From Kineococcus aurantiacus (GTDB lineage Bacteria > Actinomycetota > Actinomycetes > Actinomycetales > Kineococcaceae): 64,000 nt of DNA. This document shows, piece by piece, positions 33,196 to 45,070 of the stretch (its first letter is position 1; each line of letters starts with the position of its first letter). The stretch covers positions 3,286,001 to 3,350,000 of the forward strand of contig NZ_JACCBB010000001.1 of assembly GCF_013409345.1 (NCBI RefSeq), read 5' to 3'. The notes under the pieces are model-generated. The model ran no database searches. It had not been told where the DNA came from and worked only from the letters and a program-made list of their open reading frames with translations. Position numbers and translations under genes: made by a program.

Positions 33196-34215
33196 TCAGA
33201 CCGGCTGTTGCTGGGTGATGCAGTGGATGCCGCCGCCGAAGGCGAAGACGTCGCGCGCGTCGACCGTCACCACGGTACGTCCCGGGTAGGCGGTCCCCAG
33301 CACGGCCGCGGCCTCCGCGTCGCGCTCGTCGTCGAAGGCGCACGCCACGACCACCGAGTTCGCGACGTAGTGGTTGACGTAGGAGAAGTCGACGAGTTCG
33401 CCGTCGACCTCCGCGGTGCGGGGCGCGGGGATCTCCAGGACTCCCAGCTGCTCACCCCGCGCGTCGGTCGCCGAGCGCAGGACGTCGAGGACCTCCCGGC
33501 TGACGGCGTGGTCGGGGTGGCCGGGGTCGGGCTGGCTGTGCACCAGCACCTTCCCCGAACTGGTGAACGCCGCGACGATGTCGACGTGCCCGCGGGTGCC
33601 GAACTCGCCGTAGTCGGCGGTCAGCCCGCGCGGCAGCCAGATCGCCGTCGTCGTCCCGAGCTGCGCGTGCACCTCGGCCTCGACGCGCTCGCGGGTCCAC
33701 CCGGGGTTGCGGTGCGGGTCGAGCTGCACGGTCTCGGTGAGCAGGACGGTGCCGCGGCCGTCGACGTGGAAACCCCCGCCCTCCTGGGTGAGATCGGAGG
33801 AGCTGACGGGGGTCCCGGTGAGCCCGGCGACGGCGCGCGCGGCGAGCGCGTCGTTCTCCCACCGCGCCCACGACTGCGCGCCCCAGCCGTTGAACACCCA
33901 GTCGACCGCGACCGGGGAACCCCCGCGGCGGGCGAAGGTGGGGCCGGAGTCGCGCAACCAGGCGTCGTCGACGGCGACGTCGGCCAGGTCGACGCGGGGG
34001 TCGAGGAGTTCGCGGGCCGCGGCCCGGTCCGCGGGGTTCACCAGGACGGTGACCGGTTCGTACCGGCTGACGGTGTTCGCGACCGCGCTCCACGCGCGGC
34101 GCGCGCGGGTCAGGTCCGGGCCGCCGTCCTCCCCGAACGTCGGGTTGGGGGTGGGGAACGCCATCCAGGTGCGCTGGTGCGGTTCCCACTCGGCGGGCAT
34201 GTGCTGTCCGGTCAC
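33196..34215 (-). CDS. aguA: agmatine deiminase
   Basis: A 339-residue guanidino-group-modifying enzyme. Motifs include MPAEWEPHQRTWMAFPT at residues 6-22, the DDAWLRDSGPTF segment near 82-93 that binds the guanidine, GGGFHVDGRG, GHVDIVAAF and the catalytic C332 in AFGGGIHCITQQQP. It hydrolyses agmatine to N-carbamoylputrescine and ammonia. N-carbamoylputrescine amidase is not adjacent. The GTG at 34215 has AGGAGAA upstream. Its operon partners are an APC permease and an amidohydrolase. Confidence 0.92.
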   Translation of the reverse strand: MTGQHMPAEWEPHQRTWMAFPTPNPTFGEDGGPDLTRARRAWSAVANTVSRYEPVTVLVNPADRAAARELLDPRVDLADVAVDDAWLRDSGPTFARRGGSPVAVDWVFNGWGAQSWARWENDALAARAVAGLTGTPVSSSDLTQEGGGFHVDGRGTVLLTETVQLDPHRNPGWTRERVEAEVHAQLGTTTAIWLPRGLTADYGEFGTRGHVDIVAAFTSSGKVLVHSQPDPGHPDHAVSREVLDVLRSATDARGEQLGVLEIPAPRTAEVDGELVDFSYVNHYVANSVVVACAFDDERDAEAAAVLGTAYPGRTVVTVDARDVFAFGGGIHCITQQQPV

Positions 34216-34228
34216 GTTCTTCTCCTGC

Positions 34229-35827
34229 TCAGGCGCGGTGGACGACGGTTCCGTCGACGACCGTGAGGGGGACGGGGGACTGGGCGAACTCGTCGGGGTC
34301 GGCGGTGAGCGGGTCGAGGGTGAAGGCCGACAGGTCGGCCCGGGCGCCGGGGCGCACGGTCCCGGCCACGGCGGCCAGCCCGGCGGCGCGGGCGGCCTCG
34401 GTCGTGTACCCCTCCAGCGCCATGCGCGCGGTGAGCGCCTGCCCGGGCAGCACCGGTTCCTCCCCGGGGCGCCCGGCGGTGCGCCGCAGGCGGGCGTCGG
34501 CGATCGTGGCGCGCGGGTCGTAGGGGGCGATGGGCCAGTCCGACCCCAGGGCCAGCCGGGCCCCGGCGTCGCGCAGGTCGCGGGTCCGGAAACCCCGGTC
34601 GGCGCGTGCTTTGCCCAGCCGCCGGGACCAGTTGTCGCTGTGGTCGGCCCGCGTGTAGTGCGTGCAGTGGGTCGGCTGCATGCTGGCGGTGACGTCGAGG
34701 CGCGCGAACTGCCCGACGAGGTCGTCGGGCAGGGTCTCGACGTGCTCGACGCGGTGCGGCACGCGCGGGGCGCGGGGGAGCGCGGCGACGGTGCGCAGGA
34801 CGTGCCGGATGCCGGCGTCGCCGATGGCGTGCGTCACGGTCGGGACGTCGTGGGCGGCCAGGAACCCGACGGCCTCGGTGTACTCGGCCGGGTCGGGCCA
34901 GAACGGCGCCGTGGACTCCCCGTGGGTGTCGGCCTCCTCCAGCCAGGCCGTGCCGCCGTCGATCGTCCCGTCGATCATGAACTTGGCGCCGTCGACGGAC
35001 CAGCGGGGCCCGCCGAGGCGTTGCAGGTCGACGACGTGGTCGAGGTACCCGCGGCCGTGGACGGGCATGACGAACGGCGCGAACCGCAACCGCAGCGGCA
35101 GCCCGTGCTCGTCGGCCACGGCCCCCACGAGGTCGGCGGAGTCGCCCTCGAAGTCCATGGCGTTGGCGGCCGTGAGCCCGGTGGCGGCCATGTCCCGCAG
35201 CAGCTGCAGGAACCGTCGCCGGCGCCGGGCCGGGTCCTCGGCGGGCAGGTGCGCCGAAACGAGGTCCATGGCCTCCATCTCCAGCAGGTGCCCGGTCGGG
35301 ACGCCGTCGGCCGCGACGACCTGCGCGCCGGAGCGGAACGGCCGGGGCCCCTCGACCCCGGCGATCTCCAGGGCCCGCGGCGAGGCCAACGCCGAGTGCG
35401 CGTCGAACAGGACCAGGTAGGCGGGGACGTCGGGGCCGAGGGCCTCGACGAGCGGGGCGTGGGTGAGGGGACGGCCCTCGAAGGCGTTGGGGTCCAGGCC
35501 CCAGCCCTGGACCCACCCGCCGCGGGCGACGTCGACCGTGCGCAGGACCGCCACGAGGTCGGCGACGGACCGCACGGCGGTGAGGTCGACGCCCGCGGTG
35601 AGGTTCAGGCCCATGACGGGGTGGACGTGCCCGTCGACGAGGCCGGGGGTGAGGGTGGCCGCCCCGAGGTCGACGACCTCGGTGTCCCGCCCGCGCCAGC
35701 CGGCGACGTCGGCGCGGCCGCCGACGGCGGTGATGGTGCCGTCGGTGACGGCGACGGCCTGCGCGAGGGGCTGGGCCGGGTCCAGGGTGTGGACGGTGTC
35801 GGCGACGACGATCAGGGACGGGTTCAC
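34229..35827 (-). CDS. YtcJ-like metal-dependent amidohydrolase
   Basis: A 532-residue protein of the amidohydrolase superfamily, YtcJ/amidohydrolase_3 type. Metal-binding HxH is seen in VDGHVHPVMG near residue 65, KFMIDGTIDGGTAWL around 285, the HAIGD motif, HRVEHVE and GSDWPIAPYDP near 450. Natural substrates of this group are mostly unknown; some hydrolyse formyl- or acyl-amide bonds. The GTG at 35827 overlaps the permease stop by GTGA, so it is coupled to the transporter and probably acts on its substrate. Confidence 0.85.
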   Translation of the reverse strand: MNPSLIVVADTVHTLDPAQPLAQAVAVTDGTITAVGGRADVAGWRGRDTEVVDLGAATLTPGLVDGHVHPVMGLNLTAGVDLTAVRSVADLVAVLRTVDVARGGWVQGWGLDPNAFEGRPLTHAPLVEALGPDVPAYLVLFDAHSALASPRALEIAGVEGPRPFRSGAQVVAADGVPTGHLLEMEAMDLVSAHLPAEDPARRRRRFLQLLRDMAATGLTAANAMDFEGDSADLVGAVADEHGLPLRLRFAPFVMPVHGRGYLDHVVDLQRLGGPRWSVDGAKFMIDGTIDGGTAWLEEADTHGESTAPFWPDPAEYTEAVGFLAAHDVPTVTHAIGDAGIRHVLRTVAALPRAPRVPHRVEHVETLPDDLVGQFARLDVTASMQPTHCTHYTRADHSDNWSRRLGKARADRGFRTRDLRDAGARLALGSDWPIAPYDPRATIADARLRRTAGRPGEEPVLPGQALTARMALEGYTTEAARAAGLAAVAGTVRPGARADLSAFTLDPLTADPDEFAQSPVPLTVVDGTVVHRA

Positions 35828-37275
35828 GAGTTCCCTCCGATGCGGGCGTGGAGGTCGGGGCGGCGCGAGCGCAGCGCGCGGGCGGTGAGGGCGCCGACGG
35901 CGAAGACGACGGGGACCACGGCGACGAGGACGACGTTCGTGCCCGTGGGGGCCGCGGTCAGCAGGGCGACGTTCTCGACCAGCACGACGAGCGCGGCGGT
36001 GAGCAGGACGGTCGCGACGACCGCCACGCGCAGCACGACGGGTCTCACGGACCCGTGGCGGTGCAGCCAGACCACGACGGCGACGGAGGTCACGGCCTGC
36101 AGCACCAGCACCCCGATGGCGCCGGGGGTGTTCACCAGGAGCACCAGCTGCGTGTACGGGTCGAGGCCGGCGAGGGCGAAGACCGCGACGACGAGGAGCG
36201 CGAGCAGGCTCTGCGCGGCGCCGGCGCGCGCGGGGGAGCCGAAGCGCGGGTGGGCGCGGGCCAGGGCGGGGGGCAGCAGCCCGTCCTCGGCGAGGGTGAA
36301 GGCGTAGCGGTTGACCGCGTTGTGGAAGGCGATCTGCGAGGCGAGCACGCTGGTCAGCACGAGCACGTCCATGACGTGGCTGGCCCAGGTCCCGACGTAG
36401 GTCTCGATGACGGTGAAGAACAGCCCGACGGGGTCGGCCCCGGCGGCGGCGACGGCGCCGGCGTCCCCGACGCCCTGCACGACGGCCCACACGACGAGGG
36501 CGTAGAACACCCCGAGGAAGACCACGGCGGCGTAGGTCGCGCGGGGGACGGAGCGGTCGGGGTCGCGGGCCTCGCGCCGGTACAGGGCGGTGGACTCGAA
36601 ACCGGCGAAGGCCGCGAAGCAGAACCCCAGGATGCCCAGCATGCCGGGCTGGGACAGGGCGGAGGAGGAGAACGTCGTCAGGTGCAGGCCGTCGTGGCCG
36701 CCGCGCGCGACGACACCGACGACGAGCACGGCGAGGATCGCGGTCTCGGCGGCGAGCAGGACGCCGAGGAGCCGGGCGCCGACGTCGATGCCGCGCCGGC
36801 CCAGGGCCCACACGACGGCGACGGCGGCCACGGCGTAGAGCCACCAGGGCAGGTCGAGGCCGAGCAGGCGGACGCCGGCGGCCTGGAACTGGGTGCCGAG
36901 GAGGCCGTAGACGCCGATCTGCAGCGCGTTGTAGGAGACGACGGCCAGCAGCCCCGCCCCGGCGCCGGCGCTGCGGCCCAGGCCGAGGGTGATGTACGAG
37001 TAGAAGGCCCCGGCGCCGCCGGTGAGGCGGGTCATCGTGGTGAACCCGACGGCGAACAGGGCCAGGACGACGCCGGCGGCCAGGTACCCGGCGGGGGCGC
37101 CGATGCCGCCGACGGAGATCGCCAGGGGGGCGATGCCGGCCATGACGGTCAGCGGGGCGGCGGCCGCCACGACCATCGCGGTGATGCCGGTGGCGCCCAG
37201 GGCACCGGTCTTGAGGTGGTCCTCGGGGGCGGGGTGCGGGGGCGCCGACACGGCGGGCTCCGTCGCGGGGTCCAT
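35824..37275 (-). CDS. APC-family amino acid/polyamine permease
   Basis: A 483-residue transporter with 12 hydrophobic segments. Typical APC features are TGITAMVVAAAAPLTVMAG in helix 1 and GFCFAAFAGFESTALYRREARDP around residue 215, and GGAGAFYSYITLGLG follows helix 2. The operon context with agmatine deiminase suggests agmatine, arginine-derived or polyamine substrates. The ATG at 37275 lies eight bases after GGAGG; a GTG directly before it is an alternative start. Confidence 0.87.
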   Translation of the reverse strand: MDPATEPAVSAPPHPAPEDHLKTGALGATGITAMVVAAAAPLTVMAGIAPLAISVGGIGAPAGYLAAGVVLALFAVGFTTMTRLTGGAGAFYSYITLGLGRSAGAGAGLLAVVSYNALQIGVYGLLGTQFQAAGVRLLGLDLPWWLYAVAAVAVVWALGRRGIDVGARLLGVLLAAETAILAVLVVGVVARGGHDGLHLTTFSSSALSQPGMLGILGFCFAAFAGFESTALYRREARDPDRSVPRATYAAVVFLGVFYALVVWAVVQGVGDAGAVAAAGADPVGLFFTVIETYVGTWASHVMDVLVLTSVLASQIAFHNAVNRYAFTLAEDGLLPPALARAHPRFGSPARAGAAQSLLALLVVAVFALAGLDPYTQLVLLVNTPGAIGVLVLQAVTSVAVVVWLHRHGSVRPVVLRVAVVATVLLTAALVVLVENVALLTAAPTGTNVVLVAVVPVVFAVGALTARALRSRRPDLHARIGGNS

Positions 37276-37322
37276 CACGGGGGCCTCCAGGGGGTGGGTG
37301 CGCCGCTGCACGGACGACACAA

Positions 37323-37343
37323 TAACCGAAACCGTGTCGGTTA
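37323..37343. promoter_or_regulatory. TetR operator between permease operon and urease genes
   Basis: TAACCGA (37323-37329) and TCGGTTA (37337-37343) form a perfect 7-bp inverted repeat with a 7-base spacer. On the minus strand it overlaps a -10-like TATTGT and the region upstream of it. It lies 48 bases before the permease start and about 100 bases before the divergent urease gene. Confidence 0.6.
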
Positions 37344-37432
37344 GAGTGCTCGTCGTGTGTTTCGACGACGTTTCCACCGCGTCAAACCCCGGTACCGGGG
37401 TCGTGACGGCCGTCGGCCCGTCCCCGGCGGGC

Positions 37433-37438
37433 TACCCT
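37433..37438 (+). promoter_or_regulatory. -10 box of leaderless urease (ureAB) promoter
   Basis: TACCCT ends seven bases before the ATG at 37446, with no ribosome-binding site between. Confidence 0.45.
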
Positions 37439-37445
37439 CCGCGCC

Positions 37446-38159
37446 ATGCGCCTGACGCCCAGTGAACGAGACCGGCTGCTGATCTTCACGGTGGCCGAGC
37501 TCGCCCGCGCCCGCCGCGCCCGGGGACTGCGGCTCAACGTGCCCGAGGCCACCGCCCTGGTCGCCGACGCGGTCTGCGAGGCCGCTCGCGACGGGGCCCG
37601 GCTGGCCGACGCCCTGCGGGCCGGCCGCTCCGTCCTCGGGCCCGGCGACGTCCTGCCCGGGGTCCCCGACGTCGTCGGCCAGGTCGAGGTCGAGGCCGTC
37701 TTCGACGACGGGACCCGCCTGGTCGTCGTCACCGACCCGTTCGGCGGCGGCTCGCTCGGCGACGACGCCCCCGGCGCGGTCCTGCCCGGGCCCGAGCACC
37801 CCCTGGAGTTCCCCGACGCCGTCAGCGTCACGGTGACCAACACCGCCACCGTGCCGATCAGCGTCACCTCGCACTTCCACTTCTTCGAGGTGAACCCCCG
37901 GCTCGGGTTCGACCGCGCGGCCGCCTACGGCCGCCGCCTCGCGGTCGACGCCGGCGCCACGGTGCGCTGGGACCCCGGCCAGACGCAGGACGTGACCCTC
38001 ACCCCCATCGGCGGGGCCCGGGTCGCCATCGGTTTCGCCGGGCTCGTCGACGGGCCGCTGGACGCGCCCGGCGCGTTCGAGCAGGCACTGGAACGCGCCC
38101 GCGCGTGCGGGTACCTCGACCACGCCGACCACGGACACGACGCAGGGGGTTCACGGTGA
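37446..38159 (+). CDS. ureAB: fused urease gamma-beta subunit (UreAB), first locus
   Basis: A 237-residue protein joining the two small urease subunits. Residues 1-100 match UreA (MRLTPSERDRLLIFTVAELARARRARGLRLNVPEA). Residues 115-215 match UreB (VTVTNTATVPISVTSHFHFFEVNPRLGFDRAAAYG). The acidic/His C-terminal tail is extra. It forms the structural scaffold around UreC. Compared with the copy at 62900 the sequence is clearly divergent. GTGA overlap with ureC follows; no accessory genes are nearby. Confidence 0.9.
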   Translation: MRLTPSERDRLLIFTVAELARARRARGLRLNVPEATALVADAVCEAARDGARLADALRAGRSVLGPGDVLPGVPDVVGQVEVEAVFDDGTRLVVVTDPFGGGSLGDDAPGAVLPGPEHPLEFPDAVSVTVTNTATVPISVTSHFHFFEVNPRLGFDRAAAYGRRLAVDAGATVRWDPGQTQDVTLTPIGGARVAIGFAGLVDGPLDAPGAFEQALERARACGYLDHADHGHDAGGSR

Positions 38160-39832
38160 GCCTGACGGGCAGGGACTACGCCGCCACCTACGGACCCCGG
38201 GCGGGGGACCGCCTCCGGCTGGGCGACACCGGCCTCGTCGTGCAGGTCGAGCACGACGCCCAGGCCCCCGGGGAGGAGTTCCTCGCCGGTTTCGCCAAGA
38301 CCGCCCGCGACGGGCTGCACCTCAAGGCCGCCCGGGTCCGCGAGACGTGCGACGTCGTCATCTCCAACGTCGTCGTGGTCGACGCCGTCCAGGGGGTCCG
38401 CAAGCTCTCGATCGGCATCCGCGAGGGCCGGATCTCCGGCGTCGGCCGCGCGGGGAACCCCGACACCCTCGACGACGTGGACGTCGTCGTCGGGACGGGG
38501 ACGACCATCGTGTCCGGTGAGGGGCTCATCGCCACCGCCGGCGCCATCGACACCCACGTGCACCTTTTGTCCCCCAGGGTGATGGAGGCCTCCCTCGCCT
38601 CCGGGGTGACCACGATCATCGGCCAGGAGTTCGGGCCCGTGTGGGGTGTCGGGGTGAACTCGCCGTGGGCGCTGCGGCACGCGTTCAACGCCTTCGACGC
38701 CTGGCCGGTGAACATCGGGTTCCTGGGCCGGGGTTCGGCCAGCGACCCGGGGTCGTCGGTGGAGGCCCTCGTCGAGGGCGGTGCCTGCGGTTTCAAGGTG
38801 CACGAGGACATGGGTGCGCACTCCCGCGCGCTCGACACCGCGCTCACGGTGGCCGAGGAGCACGACGTGCAGGTCGCCCTGCACACCGACGGCATCAACG
38901 AGGCGCTGTCGGTCGAGGACACCCTCGCGGTCCTGGACGGCCGGACCATCCACGCGTTCCACATCGAGGGCTGCGGCGGTGGGCACGTCCCCAACGTCCT
39001 GCGGATGGCCGGCGAACCCAACGTCATCGGTTCCTCCACGAACCCGACCCTGCCCTTCGGCCGCGACGCCGTCGCCGAGCACTACCACATGATCATGTCG
39101 GTCCACGGCCTCAAGGAGGACCTGCCCGGTGACGCGGCCCTGGCCCGCGACCGCATCCGGGCCGGGACCATGGGCGCCGAGGACGTCCTGCACGACCTCG
39201 GCGTCATCCCCATCACCTCCTCCGACGCCCAGGGCATGGGCCGGGCGGGGGAGACCGTCCGGCGCACGTTCGCGATGGCCGGGAAGATGAAGCACGAGCT
39301 CGGCGCCGAGCACCCCGACCACGACAACGAGCGCGCCCTGCGGTACGTCGCCAAGCTCACGGTGAACCCCGCCATCGCCCACGGGCTGTCCCACGAGGTC
39401 GGGAGCCTGGAGGTCGGCAAGCTCGCCGACGTGGTCCTGTGGCGGCCGGAGTTCTTCGGCGCCAAACCCGAGCTCGTCCTCAAGGCCGGTTTCCCCGCCT
39501 ACGGCGTGACGGGCGACCCGAACGCGGCCATCGACCGGGCCCAGCCCCTCGTCCTCGGACCGCAGTTCGGGGCGCACGGGGCGACGGCGGCGGACCTGTC
39601 GGTGGCGTTCACCTCCGCGGCGGCCGCGGCCGACGGCAACGACGCGATGACCACGCGCCGCCGCCGGGTCGGGGTCCGGGGCACCCGCGGCATCGGGCTG
39701 GGCTCGATGGTGCGCAACTCCCGCCTGGCCCGGGTGCGCGTCGCCCCGACCGGGCTGGTCACGGTCGACGGGGAACCGGTCAGCTCGGAGGCGGCGGAGC
39801 GGACGAGCCTGACGCGGCTGTACCTCCTGTAG
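38156..39832 (+). CDS. ureC: divergent urease alpha subunit (UreC paralogue)
   Basis: A 558-residue amidohydrolase. All expected nickel ligands are present: H134, H136, carbamylated K214 (FKVHEDMG), H243, H269 and D357 (SSDAQGMG). The mobile flap differs: canonical V-C-H-H is S-V-H-G here (V316 replaces the flap Cys). The GGGTGP motif is replaced by [11 protein letters not shown], and the FGGGKS segment near residue 46 is lost. The second locus at 61207 keeps the canonical residues. Maturation would need the accessory proteins encoded 20 kb away. It may be a slow urease or have another substrate. GTG at 38156 overlaps ureAB. Confidence 0.88.
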   Translation: MSLTGRDYAATYGPRAGDRLRLGDTGLVVQVEHDAQAPGEEFLAGFAKTARDGLHLKAARVRETCDVVISNVVVVDAVQGVRKLSIGIREGRISGVGRAGNPDTLDDVDVVVGTGTTIVSGEGLIATAGAIDTHVHLLSPRVMEASLASGVTTIIGQEFGPVWGVGVNSPWALRHAFNAFDAWPVNIGFLGRGSASDPGSSVEALVEGGACGFKVHEDMGAHSRALDTALTVAEEHDVQVALHTDGINEALSVEDTLAVLDGRTIHAFHIEGCGGGHVPNVLRMAGEPNVIGSSTNPTLPFGRDAVAEHYHMIMSVHGLKEDLPGDAALARDRIRAGTMGAEDVLHDLGVIPITSSDAQGMGRAGETVRRTFAMAGKMKHELGAEHPDHDNERALRYVAKLTVNPAIAHGLSHEVGSLEVGKLADVVLWRPEFFGAKPELVLKAGFPAYGVTGDPNAAIDRAQPLVLGPQFGAHGATAADLSVAFTSAAAAADGNDAMTTRRRRVGVRGTRGIGLGSMVRNSRLARVRVAPTGLVTVDGEPVSSEAAERTSLTRLYLL

Positions 39833-39863
39833 CGGTGGCCCGGGTGGGTGGTGACCGCAGGTG

Positions 39864-39877
39864 GGAAAGCGGTTACC
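39864..39877 (+). promoter_or_regulatory. LacI-box-like imperfect palindrome before Gfo/Idh gene
   Basis: GGAAAGCGGTTACC has five of seven symmetric pairs around the central CG and overlaps a -10-like TACCAT (39874-39879). Such boxes are bound by LacI-family regulators; none is adjacent. Confidence 0.3.
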
Positions 39878-39931
39878 ATCGCCGGGTCCGAAGCGCGGCG
39901 ACCGCCGCACCACCACGCGGAGGGGCCACCG

Positions 39932-41092
39932 ATGACCACACGCACCCCGCTGCGGCCGGCCCGCTCCGACCGGGTGCCGAGCGTCGCGCTCGCCGGCGTC
40001 CACGGGTTCGGCCGCACCTACGTGGACCGGCTCGGGGCCCGCGCGGCCGCCGGCCGCCTGCGCTGGACCGGGGTCGCCGAACCGCGCCGCCAGGACGGTG
40101 TCGTCCCCGCGCAGGTCCCCTGGTTCGACGCGCTGCCGGACCTGCTGGCCGCCGGGGCCCCCGACGCCGTCGCGATCGCCACGCCCCTGCCCACGCACGC
40201 CGACCTGGCGATCGCGGCCCTGCGCGCGGGGTCCCACGTCGTCCTGGAGAAACCCCCGACGACCGGCCTGGCCGAGTTCGCCGAGGTCCTGGCCGTCGCC
40301 CGCGAGTGCGGCCGGCTCGTCCAGGTCGGCTTCCAGAGCCTGGGCTCGGCCGCTCTCGACCACGTCCGCGACCGCGTCGCCCGGGGCGGCGTCGGGGACG
40401 TCACCGGGTACGCGGCCGCCGGCTGCTGGGTGCGGCCCCGCTCCTACTTCACCCGCGCGGCCTGGTCCGGGCGCCGCCACCTCGACGGGCGCGTCGTCGC
40501 CGACGGCGTCGTGACGAACCCGCTCGCGCACGCCCTCGCCACGGCCCTGGCCGTGGCCGGCCGCACGCGCGTCGAGGACGTCACCGCCGTGCAGGTCGAC
40601 CCCTACCGCGTCAACGACATCGAGACCGACGACACGACCTCCCTGGTCGTGTCGCTGCGCGAGGCCCCCGACCTGGTGGTGGCCGTGACGCTGGCCGCCG
40701 CCGAACCGGGCGAGCCGTTCGTCGTCGTCGAGGGCACCCGGGGCCGGCTGACGCTGCACTACACCCTCGACGTCGTCGTCGAGGAGGTGCCGGGACGGCC
40801 GCCGCTGGTGACGCGGCACGACCGGTTCGACCTGCTCGACGACCTCCTCGGCCGCGCCGCCGACGGCGGGCCGCTGCGGGCCCCGCTCGTGGCCGCCGGT
40901 GCGTTCACCCGCGTCCTGGACGCCGTCGTCACCGGACCCGCCCCCCGGGCGGTCGCCGACGCCCACCTGCGGCGCACCCCGCTGCCCGGCGGGGACGAGG
41001 CGGTCCGGCTCGTCGGCGTCGAGGAGGCCGTCGCCACCGTGCTGCGCGAACGGCGGACCTTCGCCGGGTGCGGGGTCGCCTGGACCCGGTGA
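39932..41092 (+). CDS. Gfo/Idh/MocA-family oxidoreductase
   Basis: A 386-residue NAD(P)-dependent dehydrogenase. The Rossmann start is unusual ([14 protein letters not shown] instead of GxGxxG). It is followed by [27 protein letters not shown] near residue 85-113 and VQVGFQSLG. The C-terminal substrate domain contains [14 protein letters not shown]. Substrates of this family are sugars, polyols or pseudo-sugars; none is indicated by context. The ATG at 39932 has GGAGG upstream. It stands between the urease pair and thiE and is convergent with thiE. Confidence 0.85.
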   Translation: MTTRTPLRPARSDRVPSVALAGVHGFGRTYVDRLGARAAAGRLRWTGVAEPRRQDGVVPAQVPWFDALPDLLAAGAPDAVAIATPLPTHADLAIAALRAGSHVVLEKPPTTGLAEFAEVLAVARECGRLVQVGFQSLGSAALDHVRDRVARGGVGDVTGYAAAGCWVRPRSYFTRAAWSGRRHLDGRVVADGVVTNPLAHALATALAVAGRTRVEDVTAVQVDPYRVNDIETDDTTSLVVSLREAPDLVVAVTLAAAEPGEPFVVVEGTRGRLTLHYTLDVVVEEVPGRPPLVTRHDRFDLLDDLLGRAADGGPLRAPLVAAGAFTRVLDAVVTGPAPRAVADAHLRRTPLPGGDEAVRLVGVEEAVATVLRERRTFAGCGVAWTR

Positions 41093-41096
41093 GGGG

Positions 41097-41735
41097 TCAG
41101 GCGCCCGGCAGCGCCTCCCGCAGGGCCCGCACCGCCGCGGCGGCGTCGGGGGCCCCGGTGAGCGCCCGGACGACGACGACGCGGCGCGCGCCCGCGGCGA
41201 CGACCTGCGGGACCGTCCCGCGGTCCACGCCGCCGATGGCGAACCACGGTTTCGCGGTCCCCGCCGCCGCGGCGTGCCGCACCAGGTCCAGACCCGTCGC
41301 GGCGCGGCCGGGTTTCGTCGGCGTCGCCCACACCGGCCCGGTGCAGGCGTAGTCGACGTCGTCGTCGGCCAGCGCCGCGTCGAACTGCTCCCGGTCGTGC
41401 GTCGAGCGCCCGATCGCGACGTCGGGGCCCACGACCCGCCGGGCCAGGGCCGGCGGCAGGTCCCGCTGCCCCAGGTGCAGGACGTCGGCCCCCACGGCGG
41501 CCGCGAGGTCGGCGCGGTCGTTGACGGCCACCAGCCGTCCGTGCCGGTGGGCCACGTCGGCCGTCAGGTGCAGCAGCTCCAGTTCCTCCACCGCGTCGAG
41601 CGTCCTGTCCCGCAACTGCACGACGTCCACCCCCGCCGCGAGCACCACGTCGAGGAACCCGGCCAGGTCGCCCCGCTCCCGGCGGGCGTCGGTGCACAGG
41701 TAGAGCCGGGCGTCGCGCAGATCGGGTTTCGGCAC
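41097..41735 (-). CDS. thiE: thiamine phosphate synthase
   Basis: A 212-residue TIM barrel. Motifs: [16 protein letters not shown] near residue 40, [23 protein letters not shown] at 70-92, IGRSTHD, and [15 protein letters not shown] with [27 protein letters not shown]. It joins HMP pyrophosphate and the thiazole phosphate to thiamine phosphate. The GTG at 41735 is divergent from the thiO-thiS-thiG-thiF operon, with the TPP riboswitch on the other strand between them, so thiE is probably not under that switch. Confidence 0.93.
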   Translation of the reverse strand: MPKPDLRDARLYLCTDARRERGDLAGFLDVVLAAGVDVVQLRDRTLDAVEELELLHLTADVAHRHGRLVAVNDRADLAAAVGADVLHLGQRDLPPALARRVVGPDVAIGRSTHDREQFDAALADDDVDYACTGPVWATPTKPGRAATGLDLVRHAAAAGTAKPWFAIGGVDRGTVPQVVAAGARRVVVVRALTGAPDAAAAVRALREALPGA

Positions 41736-41775
41736 CCTGGAGAGTCTGCCACCGGTGGGGGTATGGTCCTCCCAC

Positions 41776-41860
41776 CACGGGAGCCCGGCAGGCGGGCTGA
41801 GAGGGCGAGCGATCTCGCCGACCGTCCGAACCTGCACCGGTTAGCACCGGCGAAGGGAGA
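41776..41860 (+). ncRNA. TPP riboswitch (thi-box)
   Basis: The conserved core is readable: a CGGGAGCCCGGC helix, GGGCTGAGAGGGC (with the invariant CTGAGAG), a variable stem GAGCGATCTC, then CCGTCCGAACCTGCACCGGTTAG split across the two arms, and GCACCGGCGAAGGGAG at the end. The terminal AAGGGAG is also the ribosome-binding site of thiO, so thiamine pyrophosphate probably blocks translation initiation. It lies directly upstream of the thiazole-synthesis genes. Confidence 0.93.
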
Positions 41861-41869
41861 GTGGTGGCA

Positions 41870-42981
41870 GTGCCGCACGACGTCGTCGTGCTCGGGGGTG
41901 GCGTCGTCGGCGCCACCTGCGCGTGGCGGCTGGCCGAACAGGGCCTGCACGTCCTGCTCGTCGACCCCGAACCCGGTGCCGGGGCCTCGCACGCCGCGGC
42001 CGGGATGCTCGCCCCCGTCAGCGAGATGCACGGTTCCGAACCCGCGCTGCTGCGGCTGGGCCTGCACGCCGCCGGTGGTTTCGCCGACCACGCGGCCCGC
42101 GTCCAGGAGGCCTCCGGCCTGGGGGTCGGCTACCGGCCCACCGGGACCCTCCTCGTCGCGCTCGACGCGGGTGACCGGGCCCGGCTGGCCGACGTCCGCC
42201 GCCGCCAGGAGCAGTGGGGCCTGCAGGTCGAGCGCCTCAGCGCGGCGCAGTGCCGGCAGCGCGAACCGCTGCTCGACCCGGCCGTCGTGGCCGGGACCCT
42301 CGTGCCCGGTGACCACCAGGTCGACCCCCGGCGGCTCGTCACCGCGGTGCTGCGCGCCGCGCGCGAACGCGGCGTGGAGTTCCGGCGCACCACCGGCGAA
42401 CCGGCGGTGACCGCCGGGCGCGTCACCGGCGTCCGGACGCCGCAGGGGGAGGTCGCGGCCGGCCGCGTGGTCCTCGCGACCGGGGCCCGCGCCACCGCGC
42501 ACGCCCCCGTGCGCCCGGTCAAGGGCCAGGTGCTCCGGTTGCGCGGCAACGGTTCCCCCGTCCCGCACCACGTCGTGCGCGGAACCGTGCGGGACCGGGC
42601 GGTGTACGTCGTGCCGCGCGAGGACGGCGAGGTCGTCGTCGGCGCCACGACCGAGGACCTCGGCTACGACACCACCGTCACGGCCGGGGCCGTGCGGGAC
42701 CTGCTCCAGGACGCCTGCGCGCTCGTGCCCGCCCTGGCCGAGCTGGAACTCGCCGAAGCCGTCGCGCGCTCGCGGCCGGGCTCGCCCGACAACCTGCCGC
42801 TCATCGGCGCCGGCGACGTCGAGGGGCTCGTGCTGGCCGTCGGGCACGGGCGCAACGGGGTGCTGCTGTCGGCGGTGACGGCCCAGGCCGTCACCGCGCT
42901 GGTCACCGGGCAGGACGTGCCGCCGCCGGTCGCGGCGTGCGCACCGGGCAGGTTCGAGGAACTCGTGAGGTGGAGGGGCTG

Positions 42982-42982
<1 letters not shown>
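41870..42982 (+). CDS. thiO: glycine oxidase ThiO
   Basis: A 370-residue FAD-dependent oxidase. The dinucleotide motif GGGVVGATCAWRLAEQG is at residues 8-24, then AGASHAAAGMLAP near 42-54, a typical ThiO feature. The C-terminal FAD contact is GLVLAVGHGRNGVLLS. It oxidises glycine to dehydroglycine for thiazole formation. The GTG at 41870 has correct spacing from GGGAGAG at 41855-41861; earlier in-frame GTGs are too close. TGATG overlap with thiS. Confidence 0.92.

Positions 42983-45066
<2,084 letters not shown>

Positions 45067-45070
<4 letters not shown>

Noticed and set aside
37381-37400. Inverted repeat CCCCGGTACCGGGG before the urease gene as an operator
   Set aside because: It is a simple GC-rich palindrome (37387-37400) of a kind common in such DNA; position upstream of the -10 box is suggestive, but nothing else supports regulation.
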